From Methanobrevibacter sp. YE315 (lineage in GTDB: Archaea; Methanobacteriota; Methanobacteria; Methanobacteriales; Methanobacteriaceae), in NCBI RefSeq assembly GCF_001548675.1, contig NZ_CP010834.1, positions 624,001 through 688,000 on the forward strand: DNA of 64,000 bases. Reading direction: 5' to 3'. The notes beneath the pieces were generated by a model, which was given only the letters and a program-made list of their open reading frames with translations, had not been told where the DNA came from and did no database searches. The position numbers and the translations under genes are program-made. Every line of letters begins with the position of its first letter. The stretch's first letter is position 1. Positions 53,427 to 62,159 of the stretch are shown here, piece by piece.

Positions 53427-54137
53427 ATGATTTTTGCAGCAATCTTGGCAGGTGGAATAGGATCTAGGATGGGTGGCACTGACACTCCAAAACAATTTTT
53501 GGATTTGGGAAATAAGCCGGTCATAATTCATACAATTGAAAAGTTCGTTATTAATAAAAAAATAGATAAGATTATTGTTTTAACTCCAAAAAACTTCATT
53601 GACCATACTAATCATTTGATTAATGAGTATATTGGATTTGATGATGAGATTATTGTTATTGAAGGTGGAAAAACAAGAAACGACACCATAATGAACAGTA
53701 TCAGTTACATTAATGATGAATTTGGCATTGATGAAGACTCAATAATCATTACTCATGACTCTGTGCGTCCATTTGTAACCCATAGAATCATTGAAGACAA
53801 TATTGAAGCTGCAAAAAAATATGGGGCTTGCGATACTGTAATTCCAGCTACAGATACGATTGTTGAAAGCATCAACGGCGCGACCATTGAAAGCATTCCC
53901 GTAAGGGATTATTATTACCAAGGTCAAACACCACAGAGCTTCAATATAAAGAAACTTTATAACTTGATTACTAGTTTAACGGAAGAAGAATCCAATATAC
54001 TTACAGATGCATGTAAGATATTCACACTTAAGGACGAAGATGTACATCTAGTTGAGGGTGAAGTGACAAATATTAAAATTACATACCCTTATGACTTAAA
54101 ATTAGCAAATACTATACTTGAGGATATTCATGATTAA
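53427..54137 (+). CDS. tarI: ribitol-5-phosphate cytidylyltransferase, TarI-type
   Basis: The 236-residue protein joins CTP and a sugar-alcohol phosphate. Key motifs are AAILAGGIGSRMG (3-15), TPKQFLDLGNKPVIIHTIEKF (in part), ITHDSVRPF and IPVRDYYYQGQTPQSFNIK (in part). The family also includes IspD, but archaea use the mevalonate route, and the gene overlaps a tarJ homologue by 8 bases, as in Gram-positive teichoic-acid loci. So CDP-ribitol is the likely product. GGAGTAAGG precedes the ATG. Confidence 0.85.
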   Translation: MIFAAILAGGIGSRMGGTDTPKQFLDLGNKPVIIHTIEKFVINKKIDKIIVLTPKNFIDHTNHLINEYIGFDDEIIVIEGGKTRNDTIMNSISYINDEFGIDEDSIIITHDSVRPFVTHRIIEDNIEAAKKYGACDTVIPATDTIVESINGATIESIPVRDYYYQGQTPQSFNIKKLYNLITSLTEEESNILTDACKIFTLKDEDVHLVEGEVTNIKITYPYDLKLANTILEDIHD

Positions 54138-55146
54138 CATTGTTTACAGATTAAAATCTCCAAAGTTCTTTGAAGAGGCAATAGATGAAATTGAATTGGA
54201 CGGCATTGTAGTAAGGCCGCTTTATCTTTCAATCTGTCAAGCTGACCAAAGGTACTATCAGGGGTCAAGGCCGGTTGAAGTCTTGGAAAAAAAATTGCCT
54301 ATGGCATTAATCCATGAAGGAGTTGGAGAGGTGGTATTTGACTGCAATAATAACTTTAAACCTGGTGATAAGGTTGTAATGATACCGAATACCCCTTCAG
54401 GTGAAGATGTCTGCAGATTAAATTATTCTTATAATTCAAAATTCAGGGGAAGTGGTTTTGACGGATTCACTTCCGATTTAATTAAACTTGATGAAGATAG
54501 GGTCATAAGGATTCCGGATGATTTCAATCTTCATGTTTCATCATTCATTGAACTGATTTCAGTAGCCTATCAGGGAATCACAAAATTTAATGATATAGCC
54601 ATTACTCCAAAAGACAAATTGGGAGTTTGGGGTGATGGGAATTTAGGTTTCATAACCTCACTTCTTTTAAAGGAAATGTTTCCGGATTCAAAGGTATATG
54701 TATTTGGAAAACATCAGGATAATCTAAGCCTATTCACTTTTGCAGATAAGGTTTATCAGATTCATAATGTTCCTGACGACCTTGTAATTGACCATGCTTT
54801 TGAATGTGTTGGTTCCAGTGCATCACAAGCAGCTATTGAACAGATAATCGATTTGATTAACCCTCAAGGAACAATTAATTTATTTGGAGTAAGCGAATAT
54901 CCGATTCCAGTAAATACTCGTATGATTCTAGAAAAGGGATTGACCGTTCAGGGAAATAGCCGTTCCGAAAGAGAAGATTTTGTTGGAGTCATTGAAACTC
55001 TCAAACAAAACCCAAAATTATTTGAATATTTGGGAAAACTGGTTACCAACGTTTGCGAAATAAACTCTTTAGATGATTTAAAAGAGGCATTTGACAAAGA
55101 CTACATTTATCGCTTTGGCAAAACAATTTTGAAATGGAATAAATAA
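54130..55146 (+). CDS. tarJ: ribulose-5-phosphate reductase, TarJ-type
   Basis: About 338 residues of the zinc/MDR alcohol dehydrogenase superfamily. It is very like staphylococcal TarJ: RPLYLSICQADQRYYQGSRP (about 29-48), LPMALIHEGVGEVVFD, VVMIPNTP, WGDGNLGFITSLLL and HAFECVG. It reduces ribulose 5-phosphate to ribitol 5-phosphate, the TarI substrate. ATG 54130 with GAGGAT is preferred to TTG 54118. The pair probably came from Firmicutes; the ribitol acceptor is not visible here. Confidence 0.88.
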   Translation: MINIVYRLKSPKFFEEAIDEIELDGIVVRPLYLSICQADQRYYQGSRPVEVLEKKLPMALIHEGVGEVVFDCNNNFKPGDKVVMIPNTPSGEDVCRLNYSYNSKFRGSGFDGFTSDLIKLDEDRVIRIPDDFNLHVSSFIELISVAYQGITKFNDIAITPKDKLGVWGDGNLGFITSLLLKEMFPDSKVYVFGKHQDNLSLFTFADKVYQIHNVPDDLVIDHAFECVGSSASQAAIEQIIDLINPQGTINLFGVSEYPIPVNTRMILEKGLTVQGNSRSEREDFVGVIETLKQNPKLFEYLGKLVTNVCEINSLDDLKEAFDKDYIYRFGKTILKWNK

Positions 55147-55671
55147 TCAAAAGATTTGGTTTATTATTTCGAAACACTCCTTTCTAAAATAATTCCTATC
55201 TTCTTTCTTGCACATTAACGGAATCAATGTCAATGCATGCAAATCGTCTTCATTCAGAATTTCACCATTATTTAACTTTTCTTTTATCAATTTCAGTGCT
55301 ATCTGCGCAGGATTTTCATTGATTGAAGCCAATTTAATTGTGAAGTCGGCTTCAGATTTTATTTCACATTCCTTAACACGTATTTCTACGGTATCAGGAC
55401 AGATGATATATATTGAAACGTGTTTTCTGTTTATCTCATATAACTTTTCTGCGATTTCAACATATTTTACCAATTCATCAACAGTAAAATCATCTATTTG
55501 AAATTCCAGGTCTATAACTTCGCCATTTGTAGTTGTAAAAATGTCTCCCAGTTCATAAGTGCTTTCATCAAACTCCATATCGTTTTCATGTGCAGGACAT
55601 TTGATGGTTCTTGTGTCATTAAATGTTTCTCGTATTATTTTTGTTTTAATATTAAAATCTTGTTTGTTCAT
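55147..55671 (-). CDS. PD-(D/E)XK-like protein, possible Rpn-family relic
   Basis: The 174-residue protein has LGDIFTTTNGEVIDLEFQIDD (in part, about 41-61): a D then E-x-Q pattern like the Rpn-type nuclease core of the frameshifted gene at 33447. A short helix pair (TVDELVKYVEIAEKLYEINRK in part) follows, and a His-rich C-terminal part (DDLHALTLIPLMC) ends it. It is shorter than family nucleases, so it may be a trimmed or specialised copy. AAAGGTT precedes the ATG. The assignment is tentative. Confidence 0.5.
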   Translation of the reverse strand: MNKQDFNIKTKIIRETFNDTRTIKCPAHENDMEFDESTYELGDIFTTTNGEVIDLEFQIDDFTVDELVKYVEIAEKLYEINRKHVSIYIICPDTVEIRVKECEIKSEADFTIKLASINENPAQIALKLIKEKLNNGEILNEDDLHALTLIPLMCKKEDRNYFRKECFEIINQIF

Positions 55672-55828
55672 AGTTTAACCTTTACAAATTTTGATTTGTA
55701 TTGGTTATATCTGATTTTAAGATTAATAAATTAGTAAGTTATTTATTAAATCAATTTTAGAGCTTTAAATGAATTTTATAAGGTTGAAACAATATTTTAA
55801 AAAAAAAGATTAAGAGTTAAAAAAACTC

Positions 55829-57193
55829 TTAATTTCCAAATTTTTCTCTTATCCGTTTAATTTCTGATCTGGCGAATACGTAGTTTATGACACTGGCAAT
55901 CGCTCTTCCAATACATAAGCCTAACCAAACACCGACAAGATTCCAATTGAAAATAAATACGAATAAATAGATTAAAGGAACTACAAAAAGGATTTCCCTT
56001 AAAATTGTAAACATCAAACTGTAGACTCCCTTTCCGATTCCTTGATAGAAAAAGCTTGAAGGTATTCCAATACCGGTTAAGATTAGACATGGGCAGGCAA
56101 TCTGGAGATACTGTGCAATTCCAGGAACCAGATTGGCGGTTTCAGGAGTATATGCAAAAATTGTAGCCAAAGGTGTGGCGAATATTACTAAAATTAAAGT
56201 AATCACGGTTCCTAAAGCTAAACCGAATTTTACACCATAAGTATGTGTTCTGGACAGATAATCTCCATTTCTGGCACCGAATGCACTTCCGGATACTGCA
56301 ATAACTGCTGAACCGATAGCTGTAAGCGGCATTATTGCAAATAAGTATAACCTTTGACCGGATGTGAATGTGGCTATTCCATAGTCTCCTCCAACCATGG
56401 AAATCACTATTAGATAAATGGACATTGCTATTGCCATAATCAGCATATCAAGTGCAGATGGAATTCCAACTTTTAAAATGTCTTTTGCTAATTTTGAGTC
56501 AAATTTGAAGTTTTTAAGGCTAACATCAATATAAGTGTCTTTTTTAATTAAGATCCAGTATAATATGACGATTGCAGAAATTGCTGCGCTTACTATTGTA
56601 GCAAGTGATGCTCCGGCAGATCCCAGGCCTAAAACGTAAATAAATATCGGGTCGAGTGATGCATTTAAAACAACAGAAACAACTACAACATACATTGCAC
56701 GTTTCATATCCCCTTCTCCACGAAGGATTCCGCTGCAGCCGTTTCCAAACATTAATGCAATTAAACCTAAAAACAATGGTGTTGCATAAGCTATAGCTTC
56801 ATTCAATGTCTGGCCTGTAGCACCATAGCTTTCAAGTAAAGGCTTTTGTATTATCAGGAAGATAAGTGTCAACACAATTGAGGCTATCAGGAAAATAAAC
56901 ATCGCCTGTACTGCAGATTTATCTGCCATTTCATGATTCTTCGCTCCAATAAATCTTGAAATGCTGCTTGTTGCACCGTTTCCAAGTCCTACGCTTGCTC
57001 CGTTTAACACCATGAAAATTGGTGTTACAAATCCGATTCCTGCAATAGCTGTTGGTCCGAGTCCCGCTACCCAAATTCCATCAACGATATTGTATAGTGC
57101 GGTTAAAATCATTGATATCATGATTGGGATAGCTAATTTCTTTACAGCTTTTTCAGGTTCTCCTCTCATCAATTCCACATTTTTGTTAGCCAT
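55829..57193 (-). CDS. MATE-family multidrug efflux transporter
   Basis: The 454-residue exporter has 12 helices in two halves, starting with KAVKKLAIPIMISMILTALY (about 16-35) and with GLGNGATSSISRFIGAK at the first loop; length is normal. It likely pumps a cationic toxin with sodium or proton counterflow. AGAGGAT precedes the ATG. It is 18 bases after the marR gene on the same strand, so it is the probable target of that repressor. Confidence 0.92.
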   Translation of the reverse strand: MANKNVELMRGEPEKAVKKLAIPIMISMILTALYNIVDGIWVAGLGPTAIAGIGFVTPIFMVLNGASVGLGNGATSSISRFIGAKNHEMADKSAVQAMFIFLIASIVLTLIFLIIQKPLLESYGATGQTLNEAIAYATPLFLGLIALMFGNGCSGILRGEGDMKRAMYVVVVSVVLNASLDPIFIYVLGLGSAGASLATIVSAAISAIVILYWILIKKDTYIDVSLKNFKFDSKLAKDILKVGIPSALDMLIMAIAMSIYLIVISMVGGDYGIATFTSGQRLYLFAIMPLTAIGSAVIAVSGSAFGARNGDYLSRTHTYGVKFGLALGTVITLILVIFATPLATIFAYTPETANLVPGIAQYLQIACPCLILTGIGIPSSFFYQGIGKGVYSLMFTILREILFVVPLIYLFVFIFNWNLVGVWLGLCIGRAIASVINYVFARSEIKRIREKFGN

Positions 57194-57211
57194 AGTAATC
57201 CTCTTTTATAA

Positions 57212-57655
57212 TCATTCTTTAAGTATCTCTTCACTTTTTCTAGCTATTTTTCTTAATTGATTTTTTGTTTCATCGTCTAGTTCATTGATTCCGACTTTTT
57301 CTTCCCATTCGTCTAAATCTTTTTTCAATAAAATAGCTAGTTCTTCTCCTTCTTTTGTTGTTTTTAATATGTATTTTCTCCTATTGTTTTCATCAACTGT
57401 TCTTTCAACATATCCATTATCTTCCAATTTCCTTAAAGCTTTGGCTATTGTTCCTTTGCTTTGGCCAAATATGTTTGCAAGGTCATCCTGGGACAAATTG
57501 TTCCTTTTATGAATTTCCATTAAATAACGACCTTCATGGACCATATCTATACGATTTGGATTCTTCCTAGAGTATATTAGTTTATTTTTAGATATGTGAT
57601 GAATCAATGCAAAAAAAGGCATTGAATCAAATTTATCTGTCTTTTCTGTAGTCAT
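57212..57655 (-). CDS. MarR-family transcriptional regulator
   Basis: The 147-residue winged-helix repressor has the DNA-reading helix LSQDDLANIFGQSKGTIAKAL (in part, about 54-74) and a wing with RTVDENNRRKYILKTTKEG. It is in one transcript with the MATE exporter gene, and twin palindromes lie 50-80 bases upstream of its start. MarR proteins are usually released from DNA by phenolic or oxidising compounds, so export may be induced by such a ligand. Confidence 0.9.
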   Translation of the reverse strand: MTTEKTDKFDSMPFFALIHHISKNKLIYSRKNPNRIDMVHEGRYLMEIHKRNNLSQDDLANIFGQSKGTIAKALRKLEDNGYVERTVDENNRRKYILKTTKEGEELAILLKKDLDEWEEKVGINELDDETKNQLRKIARKSEEILKE

Positions 57656-57707
57656 GTTTTCATCTGATATGTTTTTAGATTTACTTTGTCGGCCACAATA
57701 TATAAAT

Positions 57708-57736
57708 GTTTCCTAGGAAACTGTTTATCGATAAAC
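57708..57736. promoter_or_regulatory. twin 14-bp palindromes, MarR operator
   Basis: GTTTCCTAGGAAAC at 57708-57721 and GTTTATCGATAAAC at 57723-57736, both perfect, with one base between. A TATA box for marR reads TTTATATA on the minus strand at 57699-57706. Confidence 0.7.
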
Positions 57737-57794
57737 TATAATGTTGAAACACTTTAATACTCATCAATTTAATATCTATTAATTAGGTGATATT

Positions 57795-58121
57795 GTGGAT
57801 TATGAGGCAATCATTTGTGAAAAGTTCCCAACATGTAACGTTGAAGTGATAAAGCCGGATGTATTTGAAATAGATCAGCTGGTCGAATACATTACAGATG
57901 ATATTGTAGTATATAAGCCTCACTCAGTAATGGTTTACCGTCATATGATCAGATTCTTGATGAATGTAGGTGAAAGGGGTAAGATTTATTATTTGGAAGG
58001 ATTTTCAGATGAGGATTTAAAAATTGTTCATGCGGGCCTTCTGAAATTCACATGGAAAAGCGATACAAAAATTAATCTGTTTAAGAATTCAAATCCCGAC
58101 CGTGATGTTTTAGGTTTATAG
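57795..58121 (+). CDS. hypothetical protein
   Basis: A 108-residue soluble protein with a GTG start after AGGTGATATT, which is a good site. It has an alpha/beta pattern (VYKPHSVMVYRHMIRFLMN in the middle) but no family I recognise. It is divergent from marR over the twin palindromes, so it may be part of the regulon. Its 3' end overlaps the facing zinc-ribbon gene by 6 bases. Confidence 0.6.
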   Translation: MDYEAIICEKFPTCNVEVIKPDVFEIDQLVEYITDDIVVYKPHSVMVYRHMIRFLMNVGERGKIYYLEGFSDEDLKIVHAGLLKFTWKSDTKINLFKNSNPDRDVLGL

Positions 58122-58280
58122 CTGGAAAAATTCGTCACAATATTCGCAATAATAGTTGTACTCACTAGTGCAGCAATTTCCAATTATTATTTCTCCTTTT
58201 AGAGATTCAACAGCCAGTTCATCTGTTGAATCATGAAAAACTTTTTTCAATTCTCGCATGCATTTCGGACAGGTTTTCAT
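58116..58280 (-). CDS. small zinc-ribbon protein
   Basis: A 54-residue frame starting MKTCPKCMRELKK and ending CEYCDEFFQL. Cys4, Cys7, Cys45 and Cys48, with a CC pair at 36-37, form a likely zinc site. The N-terminus lies just before the divergent STAS-like gene at 58332. No strong ribosome site is visible, so it may be leaderless. Unknown function. Confidence 0.55.
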   Translation of the reverse strand: MKTCPKCMRELKKVFHDSTDELAVESLKGEIIIGNCCTSEYNYYCEYCDEFFQL

Positions 58281-58331
58281 ATTATCAATTATATTAATGA
58301 TGAATTTTAAATATTAGTGTAGGTGTAAATT

Positions 58332-58589
58332 ATGCTTATTAATATAGGGGCTGAATTCGGCACACATTTGGAAACCAGCGAAGTTGCAGTGGAACTTATT
58401 GATATTCTAAATAAGATACCTAAAGATGACTTTATCATTGATTTTAAGGATGTTTCATTCATTACTATGAATTTTGCTCAAGCCTATTATAATGCTAAAT
58501 ACCAATCTGAAAAGAGAATATCTGAAATCAATATATCCGATGAAATCAGTGTTGTAATGGGTGCGGCTGACGAAGCGTGCAATCCTTAA
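58332..58589 (+). CDS. STAS-like DUF4325 protein
   Basis: An 85-residue protein with FIIDFKDVSFITMNFAQAYYN (in part, about 34-54), the pattern of the STAS-like DUF4325 domain, in which a conserved Ser/Thr or Asp region after the strand is expected to bind a partner. The domain often accompanies ATPase-like regulators, but none is nearby. AGGTGTAAAT precedes the ATG. Monocistronic. Confidence 0.75.
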   Translation: MLINIGAEFGTHLETSEVAVELIDILNKIPKDDFIIDFKDVSFITMNFAQAYYNAKYQSEKRISEINISDEISVVMGAADEACNP

Positions 58590-58717
58590 TTCTTTTTATT
58601 TTTTTTCATTCATTTTGAAATGTTGTTTTAGGCTCATAAAATTGTTTTATTTATAACTGCTTATTCTAAATACTTTTTTTTACCAATCCCACTTTGTTGA
58701 CTATAGGGTTTATGGTG

Positions 58718-58760
58718 TTAAGTTAACTATATTTTTTTAGGCAAAACATTAAATTAACTA
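58718..58760 (+). repeat. direct repeat upstream of SAP-domain gene
   Basis: TTAAGTTAACTA at 58718-58729 and TTAAATTAACTA at 58749-58760, offset 31 bases (three helical turns), about 105 bases before the GTG. Confidence 0.35.
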
Positions 58761-58865
58761 AAATCTAAAATATTAATATCAAATTTATATTCTTTCTTAA
58801 CGGGGAGTTTAATTATTACATTTGGCAATTTAAAAGATTGCTAATGAAGTATAAAGGGTGTTTAA

Positions 58866-59798
58866 GTGAGTGAACAAAAATTAGAGATTTTTAATGTTTT
58901 GAATTTTTTAAATAGTGGCTATAAACTTGAAGATATCTTGAAAGAAGGCAATTTTGGAACATTTCCGTCAGCTGAAGACTGCATCAACTATCTGGTTGAT
59001 GAAGGATATCTTGAAGGAGATGTCTCAATTGATGTTGATGTGGAAATAACTGCTGAAGCAATATCCAAAAAGTACATAGTTTCCGAGCTAAAGGATATTT
59101 TAAGGGAAAACGGACTTAAAGTTTCAGGTAAAAAACAGGAATTGGTAGAAAGGGTTTTGCCTGTATTGAAAGAAGCTAAGAATGCACGTAATATCGATGT
59201 TGATGTTAATGAAGAAAAATCATATGATTTGAAATTAACCGATAAGGCTTATGAATTTTTAAAAGAAAATGATTGGATTGATTTATACATGTTTGCTCTT
59301 GTAGCATTCAGATTTGAAGATTATGAGACTTATGTCAATTCCTCATCAGCGGGTAAAATTGAAACCGGTTTAAACTTCTGTGATGAGATTATTTCAAGGG
59401 CATTAATGGTCAATCAGTTTTTAGTATTTATAGATGCGTTATCTGCAAAAGCACATGTCTATGCATATGATGGAGATTATGATTCATTCTTGGATTATGA
59501 TTTGCAAAGATATATCCTGGGATTGAATCCGATTGTAATGGACCCTCAGACTTACGCTACATATAATGTTATAAACGAAGCCAATATTCTCAATTTAAGA
59601 AATGTTTTAGAAAAATTGGAAATGGGCAGCTTAAAGAAAAGATTTGACAGAATCTGGAATATTTCCAATATTCATAATATCACTGTACCTAAAAAGTCCT
59701 GTTATAAGATTTTGCAGAAGGCCATTTCTGGTGCAGACATCGAAGAGCTTAATTTTGACTTAAGACAAAAATATTTTGATAAGAAATTTGGGATTTAG
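58866..59798 (+). CDS. SAP-domain protein
   Basis: The 310-residue protein has a SAP motif (SELKDILRENGLKVSGKKQ, about 77-95), a small helix-extended-loop-helix that binds DNA or RNA. The rest is a helical C-terminal region with no family I can name. The first 60 residues resemble an acidic helix-turn-helix. The GTG start has GGGTGT upstream. It is followed after 3 bases by a DUF998 membrane protein gene. A role in chromatin or RNA metabolism is possible. Confidence 0.7.
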   Translation: MSEQKLEIFNVLNFLNSGYKLEDILKEGNFGTFPSAEDCINYLVDEGYLEGDVSIDVDVEITAEAISKKYIVSELKDILRENGLKVSGKKQELVERVLPVLKEAKNARNIDVDVNEEKSYDLKLTDKAYEFLKENDWIDLYMFALVAFRFEDYETYVNSSSAGKIETGLNFCDEIISRALMVNQFLVFIDALSAKAHVYAYDGDYDSFLDYDLQRYILGLNPIVMDPQTYATYNVINEANILNLRNVLEKLEMGSLKKRFDRIWNISNIHNITVPKKSCYKILQKAISGADIEELNFDLRQKYFDKKFGI

Positions 59799-59801
59799 AG
59801 T

Positions 59802-60389
59802 ATGAGAAGCAAGGTTGCCGGAATTGTATTCATAATAGGTAGTTTGTACTATGTTATAGCTGAAGCTATTTCAGCAGCTTTTTTCAATGCTTCACTACCG
59901 GAAACTTATATTTTCCACACCATTTCAGAGCTTGGAATCCCACATCCGAACTCACCGTTATTCTGGTTAATGAACACAGCCTTTATTTTAATAGGTCTGG
60001 CATTGATATTCGGTTCTTTCTATGAGTTCAAGGATTATATAGTCAAAAATAAAGCTATTTTTTATATATTCACATTGATAACCGGTTTGGGTGTTATTAT
60101 CGTTGGTTTGATTCATGGAGGAAACCCGTTGACATCCGGCTATCACACTTTGGGCGCTGTGATGGCAATTCTTGGAGGGAACATCCTTTTAATTATCGTT
60201 TCAAGATCAATGAAAGACTTTGGAAACTATCAGAAGTTGACCTTGGTTTTGGGTATTTTTGGCTTAATTGTGTTTTGGATAATGTTTTTCAATATCACAA
60301 GCATCTACATGCCGGTATTCGAGAGGCTTTCTGTTTATACTATGATTGTCTGGAGTTTTTCAACCGGTGTTTACCTTCTTTTAAATTAA
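59802..60389 (+). CDS. DUF998 membrane protein
   Basis: The 195-residue protein has six helices and fits DUF998: N-terminus GIVFIIGSLYYVIAE, then TISELGIPHPNSP (about 41-53) and IHGGNPLTSGYHTLGA (about 108-123), with conserved polar residues in membrane. Function unknown. It is in a two-gene transcript with the SAP protein. Confidence 0.8.
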   Translation: MRSKVAGIVFIIGSLYYVIAEAISAAFFNASLPETYIFHTISELGIPHPNSPLFWLMNTAFILIGLALIFGSFYEFKDYIVKNKAIFYIFTLITGLGVIIVGLIHGGNPLTSGYHTLGAVMAILGGNILLIIVSRSMKDFGNYQKLTLVLGIFGLIVFWIMFFNITSIYMPVFERLSVYTMIVWSFSTGVYLLLN

Positions 60390-60559
60390 TTTTATGAGCA
60401 ATTATTATAAATTGTTAAATTTATTTTCAGTGTTTTATTATAGTTTATTTTAATTTACTTCAATATATGATTATATTTCGCATATCCTGGTCTGTTTATC
60501 TGCATCTAAGTATAAAAATTTAAATATTTCTTAGATTAATTATAATTAAAGGTGATATT

Positions 60560-60808
60560 ATGGCAAACCTTGATAAAGCTACAGAAGAAGAAATTTTAGC
60601 AATTGTCGAAAAATACCAAAAAGAAAATACAAAACTTTTGAATTACCTCATTACTGATGATGAGATTACATTTTTCTCACCATTGGCAAACGGTAATGCT
60701 ATAACCGCTGAAGATTTGCAAAAAGTTGCAGATATTTTAGACGGTTCATTTGAAGGAATGGAAATTGTAAACCAAGAGTACAGATTCAAATTTAAAATGG
60801 GTATTTAA
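60560..60808 (+). CDS. hypothetical protein
   Basis: An 82-residue soluble protein, probably helical at the start (ATEEEILAIVEKYQKEN) and beta-rich after. AGGTGATATT precedes the ATG. I do not recognise it. It is monocistronic and facing the GNAT gene. Confidence 0.6.
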   Translation: MANLDKATEEEILAIVEKYQKENTKLLNYLITDDEITFFSPLANGNAITAEDLQKVADILDGSFEGMEIVNQEYRFKFKMGI

Positions 60809-60819
60809 TTACTCATTTT

Positions 60820-61347
60820 TTATTTTTTTAGCAAGTATTCATAAAGATGAAATTTTTCCAATCCGACAGCTTCATGGAACAATTCAATGCTGTCCACATA
60901 TTGAAACCCTATTTTTTTAAAAAATTTTTGAGCACCGACATTTCCGTTAATAACATCAGTTCTAATGGTCTTTTGATTGTTATTGAGGGCATTGATTTTT
61001 ATTTGTTCAAATATTTCTTTTCCTATTCCTTTTCTTGAAAAATTGGAATTGACTGCAAAGGTATGGATTATTGTGACTTCATCTGATTCTGCATCAATGG
61101 CCCAGTTAATATTTCCATATTCCGGGTTAAACAGATTGTTTATAATTACGCAGGATATTATAGTATCGTCTTTTGTGTAAGTATATAACTCCTCTTTTTT
61201 GATGCTTGTTTTAATGTATTCTAGGTTAGGGTAGTGTTCATTCCATTTAGGTTTAAAATCAGTCTCTTTAATCGAATTGATGATATTGCGATAGAATCTT
61301 AGTATTTCTTCGGCTTCGCTGGGTTTTGCTTTCCTTAGATTGGTCAT
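60820..61347 (-). CDS. GNAT-family N-acetyltransferase
   Basis: The 175-residue protein has the acetyl-CoA loop region NSNFSRKGIGKEIFEQIKI (about 99-117) and the C-terminal GAQKFFKKIGFQYVDS segment, as in GNAT proteins. The acceptor is unknown. It starts 4 bases after the stop of the Fe-S gene on the same strand, so they are co-transcribed. Confidence 0.85.
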   Translation of the reverse strand: MTNLRKAKPSEAEEILRFYRNIINSIKETDFKPKWNEHYPNLEYIKTSIKKEELYTYTKDDTIISCVIINNLFNPEYGNINWAIDAESDEVTIIHTFAVNSNFSRKGIGKEIFEQIKINALNNNQKTIRTDVINGNVGAQKFFKKIGFQYVDSIELFHEAVGLEKFHLYEYLLKK

Positions 61348-61351
61348 GTTA

Positions 61352-62029
61352 TCATTTGCCTTTTAAATATGCTTGAGTGAGCTTGCATTCGCACATGCAT
61401 TTTGTACAGCCCAATCCGTTTTTGTATTGGTCCATTATATATTCGAAACAGGCATCAATGTCAATGATGTCTTCTCTATTCAAACGGTCATTCCATTTTT
61501 GAGGATTGATTGCCCCAACGGGACAAGCTTTCTGACAGTTTTCACAGTCATCACATTGGGAATCTGTTATTGGTGTTCCGAACTCAAGAGGCATATCGGT
61601 CAATATGCCGCCTAAAGCAACCATTGATCCATATTCTGGTGTAACAAAAAGTGCAGATCGTCCAATCCATCCCATTCCTGATTTGGTGGCTATTGTCTTG
61701 TAAGGCAAAATGCTCAATAGCTTTTTCATATCGCATTCATTTCTCTGCATGGTTAGAGCAAATGCATCATATCCAAGGTTTTTAATGTATTCTTCACCTT
61801 TAAGGGAAATTTCAGTCAATTCAGCAATCTTTGAGTGAAAACAATTCCAATAGGATTTGTAATCTTCCTGGTCTATATAATACATTGCCTTTTTAGGAAG
61901 CTTTAAAACAAGACTTATTCCGTTGGGCAAATCTACAAATTCGTTTGCCAAACCGTCGACATCGGCAAAACCAACTTTGCTGACGCCCCGCCTTTTAAGG
62001 TAATCCTTAAGGTCATTCATCTCAGACAT
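61352..62029 (-). CDS. epoxyqueuosine reductase-like 4Fe-4S protein
   Basis: The 225-residue protein has the QueG-like N-terminal region (SKVGFADVDGLANEF, about 16-30) and a double [4Fe-4S] motif (CDDCENCQKACPVGAI, then CTKCMCECKL at the end). It lacks the full length of QueG, so it is more likely an Fe-S redox protein of the same fold. The start is ATG 62029 (MSEMND). It is upstream of the GNAT gene. Confidence 0.75.
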   Translation of the reverse strand: MSEMNDLKDYLKRRGVSKVGFADVDGLANEFVDLPNGISLVLKLPKKAMYYIDQEDYKSYWNCFHSKIAELTEISLKGEEYIKNLGYDAFALTMQRNECDMKKLLSILPYKTIATKSGMGWIGRSALFVTPEYGSMVALGGILTDMPLEFGTPITDSQCDDCENCQKACPVGAINPQKWNDRLNREDIIDIDACFEYIMDQYKNGLGCTKCMCECKLTQAYLKGK

Positions 62030-62134
62030 GATATTAAATATAATTCTGTCATATAAATAGTTAGATGATTTTTCTCATTTGATTTCAAATTTTGTGTGAA
62101 CTAGTTAATTTTATATATCTTGAATGAAATAATA

Positions 62135-62154
62135 TACCTAACGAACGGTAGGTA
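62135..62154. promoter_or_regulatory. imperfect 20-bp palindrome at the tetR start
   Basis: TACCTAACGA and ACGGTAGGTA halves match as an inverted repeat at 16 of 20 positions. It lies between a TATA box (TTTATATA, 62110-62117) and the ATG at 62160, over the expected start of transcription. Confidence 0.6.
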
Positions 62155-62159
62155 GGAAT

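Noticed and set aside
53427-54137. IspD of the MEP isoprenoid pathway.
   Set aside because: Archaea use mevalonate, and the partner gene is tarJ, so TarI is the better call.
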